Positions 36,931-46,652 of a DNA stretch of 64,000 nucleotides are shown piece by piece. The stretch is from Aureobasidium sp. EXF-3400 (lineage: Eukaryota > Ascomycota > Dothideomycetes > Dothideales > Saccotheciaceae): positions 120,566 to 184,565 of the forward strand of contig SWBL01000056.1 of NCBI GenBank assembly GCA_024195585.1, given 5' to 3'. The stretch's first letter is position 1. Each line of letters begins with the position of its first letter. The notes beneath the pieces were generated by a model. That model was not told the origin of the DNA and did not search any database. It saw nothing but the letters and a program-made list of their open reading frames with translations. A program made the position numbers and the translations under genes.

Positions 36931-37513
36931 CTACTGCATATAGCTGCGTAGTTTCTGATCGACGCCTTTGTGAAATTCGTCCAGAATCGCCTCTTCGACC
37001 GCCTCTATGGCTTTGACAGCAAGGTCTGTGGATGCAACACCTTCCAACTTTTCGAGGGCTATCTTGGCAATATGTCCCCTAGAACTTGGCCGTCCAGGTG
37101 CGAGATAATCTTGGATTTCGTCGCCGAGAATGTAGCTGCTGTTAGCTTTGTTGCTTAGAGCGCTCATCTTCAGTCTGATTTCGAGCTTGATCTGAGTAGC
37201 GATGAGACCTTCAATAGATTGGACAGTACTATGCTCGATGTCAGAAGATCAATCGATTGCAGACTTTACAAACAAGGACTTACCTGTTCGTCTTCTCCTG
37301 CATACTCTCAAAGGTACGCAACAACTCGTTGGCAGCGGCTTGGTTGGCAGCCCACTCCTTTGAGTCAAGATGTTCCTTGCTAGCTGCTTGACGCAGCTGG
37401 GTGGCCAAAGTAATAGCGTGCTGGATCTGGTCTTGAAGGCCGAGGCGTGGTTGCTTGATGACTTCGGTAGAGGAGGACTTGGTGGGTGTGTCGGTTTGCG
37501 CAGGTTTGGACAT
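36931..37513 (-). CDS. Unrecognised small helical protein, tandem paralogue A
   Basis: Two exons: 37513-37284 and 37228-36931, encode 175 residues; the intron is 37229-37283 (55 nt). I do not recognise the family. The protein has no signal peptide or membrane segment and is rich in Ala, Lys, Glu and Gln. Two helical stretches (LQDQIQHAITLATQLRQ; AANELLRTFESMQEKTN) suggest coiled coil. The motif EGLIATQI follows the intron. The C-terminal half holds LGDEIQDYLAP and EKLEGVASTDLAVKAIEAVEE. The next gene, 37954-38544, shares this layout, the intron position and roughly 40-50% of residues, so one arose from the other by tandem duplication. An upstream in-frame non-ATG extension was not used. Confidence 0.75.
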
Positions 37514-37953
37514 CTTGTTGATGACAGTCAAGATGATTTGAGCAGAGCGTGATATGTTTGCTAATTTGCTGCATCAGAAGAAGAGTGTCAGTGAGAGAAT
37601 ATATATGAGAGTTGGAGGAGGTGTTGTTTGATGACACAAAGAAATGAGCAACGAGAAAGACAGATGTCGCACTTCTAGACAACGATGAGTTCTACTGGAA
37701 GTCGAAGGAAGTCTCTGATTGTATCTTGCGAACAGATAGTAAGGTAAAAACAATACAGAATGACGACCAAACATTGTCACAGGAAGGTGGCTCCCGAGTC
37801 GTAAAATGTGTGGAGTTTGTTGTGTTTTACTATTGGAGAAGGCATTTTCTATCCTGTCCCTTCGGATATGGCCTTGATGCTAAGGCGACTCGTTCTTTCT
37901 GAAGCCCGTCCTGCTTGACCGGCCTTGCTCTTTTGATCCTTGCTGGCAGTCTT
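37514..37953. other. Spacer between tandem paralogues
   Basis: This holds the 5' flank of paralogue A and the 3' flank of paralogue B, both minus strand. No ORF is credible. On the minus strand the sequence before ATG 37513 is CT-rich. Confidence 0.5.
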
Positions 37954-38544
37954 TTACTCCATGATAGAACGCAGCTTCTTCTCAATTCCCTTCTGAAATT
38001 CCTCCACAATGCTTGCCTCGACTGCTTGGGTGACTTTGGCAGCCAAGTCTCCAGACGTGACGCCTTCCATCTTCTCATGAGCGATCTTCATGATACGTTC
38101 TCTCGAAGCAGGTTCATCAGGTGCAAGATATTCGGCAATCTCATCTCCGAGATGCATCCTCATGCCGTTCATGTGATATCCACTCTTTTTCTGGAGCGTT
38201 GCCATCTTCAGCTTGACTTGAACCTCAATCTGGGTGGCGATGAGACCTTCGAAGGAGAGGGAAGCGCTGCATCTAATGTTAAAGAGTGACAGTAGAAGAT
38301 CTCGCTCGAAAACTTACTCGTTTGTCTTCTCCTGCATGCTCTTAAAGATGCGCATGAGTTCTTCGGTGGCGATCTTAGTGGCAGCAGCGCTCTTGGACTC
38401 GTCGTCGTCCTTGACGCCATTTTGTAGCTGTGCAGCAAGAGTGGCAGCGCGCTTGATCTGTTCTTCAAGATCGAGGCGAGGTTTCTTGTTGGGCTCATCG
38501 GTGAGCGTAACGACTTCGATGCGCTTGGATCCTTTGGGCGGCAT
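37954..38544 (-). CDS. Unrecognised small helical protein, tandem paralogue B
   Basis: Two exons: 38544-38318 and 38266-37954, encode 179 residues; the intron is 38267-38317 (51 nt). The N-terminus carries a possible nuclear signal (PNKKPRLD) that paralogue A has only weakly (KQPRLG). Shared blocks with A are LEEQIKRAATLAAQL, ELMRIFKSMQEKTN, EGLIATQI, LGDEIAEYLAP and EKMEGVTSGDLAAKV. Two acceptor sites six nucleotides apart (tag then cag, ending at 38273 and 38267) are both in frame. The downstream one keeps the same residue count as in A. Between KMATLQKKS and LGDEI it has a few more residues than A. The function is unknown. Confidence 0.75.
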
Positions 38545-39758
38545 GGTTGCTGACGAGGATGCCAGAGGAATGACTTGGAAGGTTGACGATGTAGTTGATG
38601 AAGATGTCCAAAGGTTCGAGTTGAAGAAGAAAGGTAGGATGGAATCCTATAAAAGGAGAAAAAGTGACGCCGAGACTGTGTTGGGACTGTGTATTGGTGT
38701 GAAGCAAGCGCGAAGTGACAGTGGAGTAGTGAGGGACGAAGGATTCAAGTGACGAGCAAAGAGAAAGCCGAACATTATAGTTATCTGACTTGGAGTCTCA
38801 CTCCTCCCTCTCCGACTACGGTGAAGGCACGACTGTTATTGGAAACAGAAGCGTGTCCACAGAGAGTCGACGAATTGCTTCTTCTCAGTGGGCACTATCC
38901 AGTTTCCAGCAGTGTTGTGCATATCATAGCTAGGCTCTCTCTCACTGTGTGTTTCGCCCCTGCCGCAGACGCATGGCGCAACCTAGACCGCAAAGGTTTT
39001 GAAGGAGCCACTCGCAACAACCCCGAAATCAACGCAACCAAAATCGTCGACTCTGCGAGCAAGGAAACAGTGCCTCCTCCTCATGACAACACACTTCCTC
39101 CTCGAGGTCCACATACATTTCCTCTTTGGTGCTTGCTTCTTGTCAGCATAATCAGAAAGATATACGCGATGGATTCACAATGATATTTGACACCACATGG
39201 GCAAAAAAGAAATGACAGGTCTGGTGGCTCAGGGACTGACTTACTTTCGTCTTCCTCTTCTTCCTCCTCCTCCACTCCCCCTTTTCTCCTCCAGCCTCTG
39301 ATAGTGACCAGACCATTGAGGATGTGATTACACTTGTTGCAGATCTGCTGAACCATAAATCTGAGGCAAGGATAGTGTTTGCATGCACTCTCTCTGATGA
39401 CAGAGACAGACTCGCCGTCAACACCTATAGGCTCCACGCCCCTTCCATATCAAAATCTTGTGGGGAGCTCACATCAGCACCGCTCAGCTACGATGGTTCT
39501 GATGATACGCAAAGGTAGTCCAGTGACTTCGTGGGGTATAAGAGCGAGGGCAACTGAACATTAGACTAGCGATTTTTCAAGCACTTTGAACATTATTCGG
39601 AGTAGGAAATGGAAGTTCAAGACGAGGAGAGAAGGAAATGCAGTATCCAAGAACAGATACTACCGATGTACTTTGGTATCTTTTGGCATGAACATGATGA
39701 GCAGATGGCACGTATGACATGAGGGGTTCACAACGGCAGGGAAAACAGCAGCACTTTC
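38545..39758. other. Intergenic, no gene seen
   Basis: This lies upstream of paralogue B and downstream of the ribose-5-phosphate isomerase. The ORFs 38749-39183 (plus) and 39081-39437 (minus) overlap in antisense and match no family. A GAAGAGGA-rich purine run at 39250-39290 encodes the Glu stretch in one of them. Confidence 0.45.
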
Positions 39759-40698
39759 TTAGTGAGCTTTTGCCTCCTTGACGCTGACAGAGCCGTCCTC
39801 GTTACCAAAGTAGGCAGCAATGGGCTTCTGACCGCCCTGGCCGCCAGCAGCCTGGACCTCGTAACCGTTGGGACCGAAGAAGAGACCAACCTCGAGAACA
39901 CCAGAGATGGACTTGATCTTGTGTGCAAGGGCAGTGACCTCCCACTGACCATCCTTGCCGGAACCGTCCTTGCCGTTCTTGACGTCTTCCTGGGTAAGAA
40001 GGGGCTTGAAAGGGGCGTCGATGATGTAGAAACCTTGGTCGGTCTGGATGGGACCGGTCTTTGCAAGGGTGTGCTCACGCAGCACAGGGTTGATGGAACC
40101 AATGAGCTTGAGCTGGCGCATGACGGTCGCGTGGGCAATGGGGGCAACCTCGATGGGTATTGAGGGCCACTTTGTGATCAGACGGGTCTGGTTCTTGCGG
40201 TAGTCTGTAATGAGTAATCAGCACGCGGTGTTGTAGAGAGGATGTCAGGGTGGGAGAGTTACCAGCAATGCAGACAAACTTCTTTGCGCGAGTTGCGACC
40301 AGCTTCTCCTGGAACAAGCAAGCACCACCACCCTTGATGCAGTTCAAGTCGTCGTCAACTTCGTCAGCACCGTCAAAGGCAACATCCAGCATGACCTTCT
40401 CGGGCAAGCTGTCGAAGCCCATGGGCATCAGGCCAGCCTGCTCAATGACCTTTCTCGACTGGAAACCAGTGGGGATGAAGAAGATGTAGCGACCGTTCTT
40501 GGGAGGGTTCTTGGCCAGGCAGTCCTTGATGGCCTCAACACCGTAGATGATAGTGCTTCCGGAACCGATTCCAACGAACTGCATCTCGGGGTCGAAGTGG
40601 TCGGCGACGGCCTTGTAAGCAGCCTTGCGCTTGGCGTGCTCGATCATGTCGACGGCAGCAGCTGCAGCTGAACCGGCGGCACCAGTAGTAACGGACAT
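39759..40698 (-). CDS. RKI1: Ribose-5-phosphate isomerase A
   Basis: The enzyme interconverts ribose 5-phosphate and ribulose 5-phosphate in the non-oxidative pentose phosphate pathway in the cytosol. Two exons: 40698-40263 and 40204-39759, encode 293 residues; the intron is 40205-40262 (58 nt, gtaact donor). RpiA motifs are complete: VGIGSGSTI for phosphate binding, [31 protein letters not shown] with the catalytic Asp, Glu and Lys residues, and GVLEVGLFF near the end. The C-terminal extension carries a Gly-rich loop (GGQGGQKP), longer than in bacterial enzymes. It is divergent from the NEDD8 E1 subunit gene. Confidence 0.95.
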
Positions 40699-41130
40699 GT
40701 TGCGGGAGAATTGGTATGGGCGAGACAGAGGGCGGAGAGAGCGGAGGGTCAGGGTCGAGGAAGAGGATGACAGCAGACGAATAAATGTTTGTTGGGACGA
40801 AGCTAGAGTAGGGCGGTATGAGCAATCGAGGCTTCGGTCACAGTGACATATCGAAAGAAGGACTTACCACCAAACATACACAGCGGATGGATTGGATAAA
40901 TAGCTGCAGACGATAACGATCAAAAAGATGATATTAGCCGCAGCGCAAATGTTGGTAGTGGGGTGCTCTGAATGTCTGCCGGCGCCGCAAACGACCGCCC
41001 GGCATCGCTTCTCCCGCCGCGTGCCCCGCCATCTCCAACACGTCATGCTCAAACGCCGACACGACCGCCGTAGCTTCCTAATCTAGAGCTTGCCTTCAAT
41101 TCACTTCATCAATCCACCCACCGTCTCATC
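40699..41130. promoter_or_regulatory. Divergent promoter region, RKI1-like and ULA1-like genes
   Basis: This 432-nt region is the only space for both 5' control regions, so they are probably close-coupled. It includes a GC-rich block at 40975-41040. No site is assigned. Confidence 0.4.
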
Positions 41131-42894
41131 ATGGCAGCCAATGCAGAGGCCACGCCACCTCCTCTCCAGGGAGTGCCTACATCCAAGGAGAAGAGATACG
41201 ACAGACAACTCCGTCTCTGGGCTGCCAGCGGACAAGCCGCCCTGGAAGATGCTCACATCCTGCTCATCAACAACGGTCCCGGTGTCGTCGGTGTCGAGAC
41301 TCTCAAGAACCTGATTCTTCCTGGCATTGGTCACTTCACTATCCTGGACTCTACTCTTGTCTCCGAACAAGACCTGGGCCTCAACTTCTTCCTCGACGAG
41401 AGCACTTTGGGGACCTTTCGCGCCGAATCGACCCGTCGCCTGCTGCAAGAGCTGAACCCCGATGTTCAAGGACACGCCATTACCGAGCCACTCTCAGCTT
41501 TCGTTGCTAGAGAAGCCGCTCTGAACCCATACACTCTCATTCTCGTCACCGCTCCCATCACCCCGGACGTGCTTGAAGTCATCTCAGCTCATTGCCAGAC
41601 CCACCACGCACCTCTGTTCTACATCCATTGCTCTGGCTTCTACTCGCACTTCTCCCTCTCACTTCCGCCAGCCTTCCCTATCGTCGATACCCATCCCGAC
41701 CCTGCTTCCACAACCGACTTGCGCCTGCTCGCTCCATGGCCCGAACTTATTCAATTCCAGAAAGAGAAGACCAACAACCTTCAAGCTTTGTCGCCCGAGG
41801 ACATCGGTCACGTTCCATATCTTCTGCTTCTTCTACACTTCCTTGATGAATGGCGTGCATCTCACAACGGCCAACCACCTCAGTCATACCAGGAGAAGAC
41901 CGACTTCCGCAACATGGTCGCAAAGGCTTCTCCACCTGATGAAGAAAACTTTGCCGAAGCCACTGCTGCCATTATCAAGTCACTGAATCCTCCTGTTGCC
42001 CCTGGCTCTGTTCTCGCTGTGCTCGATGCTCCCGAAACAAAGTCCTTGGAACCTACCTCATCCGCATTCTGGTTCATCGCCAATGCCGTTCGCACCTTCT
42101 ACTCTACCCACCATCAACTACCCCTACCTGGCGCGGTACCAGATATGAAGGCTAGAAGTGCCGACTACATCCAACTGCAAAACATCTACAAGTCTAAAGC
42201 CCGAAAGGATGCTGCTGAGGTGCTGCAAACTGTCCGCGCGCTCGAGGCTAGCGTTGGTCGCATAGAGCCCATCGACGAAAAGGAAGTCGAGGCTTTCTGT
42301 AAGGGTGCTGCTCACATCAAGCTAGTCCGTGGAAAGCCTCTTCGCATTGCACGCGGTGACGCCCCTCTCCACTGGGGTGAGGAGGTTGCCAAATCTGCTG
42401 TTGAGCATCTCAACAACTTGACATTTGGCCTGGACAGTGGTATCTTGCATTACATTGCCTTTGTCGCTTGGGATGCTTTCGTTGGCAGCCACAACGCTGA
42501 CGCACTCGGCGGAGAGCCTAGAGTCCCTGGCTCGACTGATGCTGACATTGAAGCTGATACTGAGAAGATGGTCGGCATCGCCCTGAATATCATTGACTCT
42601 CTGATCAAGGAAGCTGGCACTTTCATCGAGAATCCTGGATATGATGAGCTCAAGGCAAAGTGCGCCAACATTGTGCGCGAACTGTGAGTTTTGTTTTCTC
42701 GCTGTGTTCATGAATGTTACTGACCAACGACCAGTGTTCGTGCCGGTGCATCTGAGCTCCACAATATCGGCTCTTTAGTTGGTGGCATGGTAGCCCAAGA
42801 AGTCATCAAGGTCATCACGAAGCAATACGTGCCCATCGACAACACATGCATCTTCGACGGCATCGAGAGCAAGGCCTCCGTTCTTCGAGTCTGA
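41131..42894 (+). CDS. ULA1: NEDD8-activating enzyme E1 regulatory subunit
   Basis: This is the APPBP1/ULA1 half of the heterodimer that activates NEDD8 (Rub1) for cullin modification. Two exons: 41131-42683 and 42735-42894, encode 570 residues; the intron is 42684-42734 (51 nt). The N-terminal ThiF/adenylation fold starts with [29 protein letters not shown] and continues with [21 protein letters not shown]. The family lacks the catalytic Cys, which is in UBA3. The middle holds [19 protein letters not shown]. The C-terminus has [16 protein letters not shown], the E1 second adenylation helix, and ends [13 protein letters not shown]. Length matches the family. Confidence 0.93.
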
Positions 42895-43636
42895 GCTGGA
42901 CCAGATATTTCACGACGAACAAAAAGAGGTGGCGTTCACAAGGAATTTTATGGCTATCAAGACAGCATAGCGAGGCGTTTTCTCATGTCTTTTTCAATTT
43001 TCATCCGAGCCATTGCTCCATGACGCTTTCGAATCTAGGCTAGACCGTAAGCTCTATGCTAGCTTCATACCAAAAATAGAAGAAGCAGTGCTTTTCGATC
43101 ATACTGCACAGAAACGATGACCAAGCTACTTACCCGATCCTAAACCCTGGTGAACTGCACTCTGTACACTATACGAATGCACAATTCTTTTTCGGCTGGA
43201 AGCGTCATATCGAGAGCTTCTGAGACGGTGTCTCTTAACGAGCATTGCTTTCTCTCCTGGAAGTATCGTGCAGCTTTGCAACTACAGATGTCAGGAATGT
43301 TCACAAGGAGATGAGCTGCTTTCACAGAGAAGGTTCGGAGCCTCGTCTTCCACTAGACGCTACGATACTGGACGAGCTCGTAGAATTTCTCGTTGAGGTC
43401 CAACTTGGTCCGGTTCCCTAGCCATGTTTCCATCAAGATTTGTTTGCCTTGTTTAAGAGCTCTTCCGGCTAGCCAGTGACCATGATGCTTGGAGGAAACA
43501 GACAAACGCAGTATGTTGACCTTTGGGCATTTGGGGAGATGGATTGGGTGTGAAATTGACTACTCAGTATGGTCCTTCTCAAGATCAAGGTCTTTCATGC
43601 GTAATGCTTGTGACTATAAAACCAACCGTCATCTGT
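42895..43636. other. Convergent 3' region, no gene seen
   Basis: This lies between the 3' ends of the ULA1-like and ESF1 genes. The few short ORFs match nothing. I see no repeat. Confidence 0.5.
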
Positions 43637-45909
43637 CTATCTAGCCTTGGTCTTTGCCTTCACTCTCGCAAGCAACGAGTTCAAATCCTCACCACCAGAG
43701 GAAGCCTCCGTCTTTGCCTTCTTCTCCCTCTTCTCCACAGGCGGCGCATCAGCCCTCTCACCATCTTCATCACTTCTTCCCTTTCTCTTCCTCCTTCCCT
43801 CTTCCAACAGCGCCTTCATACCCTGTGTACCCTTGAATCTCGGATTCGTAGGATCAATAGCAAACTCATGACTCTCAAACAACTTGGCAAATCTCGGATC
43901 TTGAGTTTCCATACTAAAGTCATCTTGTTGCAAGATTTCAGCAGCATCTTTGGCTTTCTTGTTGTTTTTGCTCTTTTTCTTGAGTGTCTTTTCGGCTTTT
44001 GCGATTTCATTCATGTTGAAGTGGCGCATGGTTTCCGAGGCGGTGTTTTCGTCGACCATGAGCAGTTCCAGTTCGGCGCGTTTGGCGGCGTTGGCGGCAT
44101 CTGCTGCTTCGCGGGCTTCGCGCTTCTTCTGGCGGTCGGCTTTGCGGGCGAGTTTTTCTTGCTTTTGGGATGTTGCTGTGTCGTTGAAGAAGGGGTCGTT
44201 GAAGGGGTCTTCTTCGTCTGCTGCTGGTGCTGTTGTGCTTGCAGGCTTCTCTTCTGTGACGGCGTCGTTGTCGGAGTCTGCTTCTGCGGCAGTCTCGCCT
44301 CCATTGCGTGCCGCCTTCATCTTTTCCTTGCGGCGGGCTTTGCGTTCTTTCTCCTTGCGGATGTATTTCTCGCGTGTGGTTTCTTCGATGATGGGTTCGT
44401 TCTCAAACACACCGTTGGACTTTGATGCGGCATTGGACAGACCAGAGGTAAAGGTGATTTGCATATCTCCTACTGGGCCATCGTGTTTGGACTTTGTCTT
44501 TGCTGCTGCAGTGGACAAGCCCAGTGCAGCACGCATCTTTTGTCTTTGCTGCTCTGCCTTTGTCATGCCAGTGTCGTTTTCTTCGTCATCGCTGCTGTCG
44601 CTGCCAATATAGGCTTGTAGGTCGTTCTCGTCAATTTCGGCGCGTGAAAAGGCACGTTTTTGGACTTCTTTTCTTGTTGTGTCGTCGGCATCCCATGTCA
44701 AGCGGACTTTGCTGTGGGTAAGAGCATCTGTGACGAATTCGTTTGGCTTGTAGCCTGCAGGGATCTTTGTGCATTCGTCGCGAGGAGTGTCAGTGTCGAA
44801 ATCGACATCGTCAGGGACGAATCGCAGATCGAAGAAGTTTGCTGTGGAGAGGTACTCGCGGCCGTCCATGCCATCGTAGAGAGATTTGGCTGTTTCCTTC
44901 GAGTCGCAGGTGATGACGGCATAGTAGTACTTTAGGCGGTCCAGTTGGTATTGACGCAGTTTTGCAGAGTCAAACTCCTCGCCTGTGTCTCCCTTCAACA
45001 GCTCCTTCTTGATTCTCTCTTCCTCGTCGTCGCTGTCTTCGTCTTCATCAATTTCCTTTGTGGTGCTGGCGAAAATGTCTCTGGGTGGGCCTTCGAGCTC
45101 CTCCTTCTGCATGCGCTCCTTGCCGAACTCGCTGGGGTATACGACGACCTTGGAAACGCGGCCAGTGGCAGCAAAACTCTGTGCAACGGCCATGAGATCC
45201 TCTGCACGAATGTTGTCCCAGTCGAGGTTGACGACAGCCAGACGAGACGAGACATCACCAAGAGGCACATCAGCAGCTCCCTCGTTAGGGAACTCTACTG
45301 CGTCATCTTCAATCTCCTCTTCCTCTTCACTGTCTTCCTCAGAACTGCTGTCGTCCTCAGAAGATGAGAAACCGCCCTCTCTCGCCGGATCCCTGACTCT
45401 GCCATCCAGCCTCTTGAGCTCAGCCTCAATCTCATCGTCATCAGCAACAGCCTCCTCTTCGCTCTCCTCGTCACTTCCCACAACCTCTCTAACCGGTTTC
45501 TTGCTCTTCTTAGCCTTGACCTTCTGTGCCTTTCCCATCTCTTCCTCTGACTCGTCATCTTCCTCCTCATCTGCATCCTCAATCTTGTAGAAGCGTTCCA
45601 GCTCTTTCTTTGCGTTGCTCTTGGCAACCTTGCGTCCGTACTTGTCGACAGTGGCTTTCTTTGAGAAGTCGTCGTCCTTGAACATGCGGGTGAAGCGCTT
45701 GTCGACGCCTACTTTGCTGTGTCGTGCTGAGGGAAGACGGAAGCGGGGATCTGTGGTCATGGATGCGAAACGAGGGTCGCCTGTTTACACATGTCAGTCT
45801 GTGTGTGTGTCTCTCTCTCTGCGCTCCACGTGTTGAACATACTCGCTGCAGCAGAAGAAGCAGCGCCTTCATTGCGGCGACTGCCCTTTGCTTTGCCCTG
45901 AGCTGGCAT
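43637..45909 (-). CDS. ESF1: ESF1-like pre-rRNA processing protein
   Basis: ESF1 is a nucleolar factor needed for 18S rRNA maturation. Two exons: 45909-45843 and 45780-43637, encode 736 residues; the intron 45781-45842 (62 nt) contains a GT/CT microsatellite. The N-terminus reads DPRFASMTTDPRFRLPS, a repeated DPRF motif. Then VDKRFTRMF, a long acidic region, and SRLAVVNLDWDNIRAEDLM, the ESF1 hallmark RRM-like core, follow. The C-terminus has the NUC153 motif (QDPRFAKLFESHEFAIDPTNPRFKGT) and a basic tail. Highly charged, with Lys- and Glu-rich blocks that make large antisense ORFs. Confidence 0.93.
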
Positions 45910-46652
45910 ATTGGCGTTTGAAGTATGCGATAGTCAATCCAGCACAAGTATCTAGAATCCGCGACTGAGCTGAATGTATCAGATACTATTTGCGAGCGAT
46001 AGTTGTGTTCAAATGGTCGCAAGGAAATGGAGGGTAACTTTTTTCTTTGGGAAAAACACCAGCCAACGGACTTTAGCCATTCTTCGCCGAGCTTAGCTTG
46101 GCATGTGCTTCAGGCAGGGTTACACTGTATACAACCATCTGAACATGTTTCTTATGAATAATTCAATCTGATTAACTGGTCTGTTGTCAGTACTTTATAT
46201 GCTGCTTGCAGAGCACCTCTAGTGTATTTCTGTAAGGTCTGGTATCTATCGAGTGCGCGATCGTGCTGTGATGCTTACCCGAAGAAATCTTCGACCCAAC
46301 TCTCAAGAAATGCCTTACCTTCCGAGCAAGGCATACACCATTTTCTAGACCAGCTTGATGAGCGACACGGGCAAGCATGCCCAATCTAGACATCACATGT
46401 AATAAACACATATCACTGACACATTGAGCGAAAAGGACATTAGCTTGAAGGATAGCAAATCAGGCCGAAATGCCCTTGATATTGTTCATAATTATCTCGG
46501 ACACTGAACCGAAAAAGGCATCCTTCTGTTTTATCTTTTCCTGGTCATTGGCACTTTCCTTCACCACCTTGCCTCTTCGACTATTGACAGCCGGCCATAT
46601 ATTGTAGTGGGTAATATGTCCTCTCGGTATTTGCGAGTCTGGAAGACGATTC
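45910..46652. other. Intergenic, no gene seen
   Basis: This carries the 5' flank of ESF1 and the 3' flank of the eIF4E-binding protein gene, both minus strand. No ORF is credible. Confidence 0.5.

Noticed and set aside
43950..44612. 220-codon plus-strand ORF under ESF1 (also 44985-45590)
   Set aside because: Antisense of Lys/Glu-rich codons, giving Ser/Leu/Phe runs; no independent signal.
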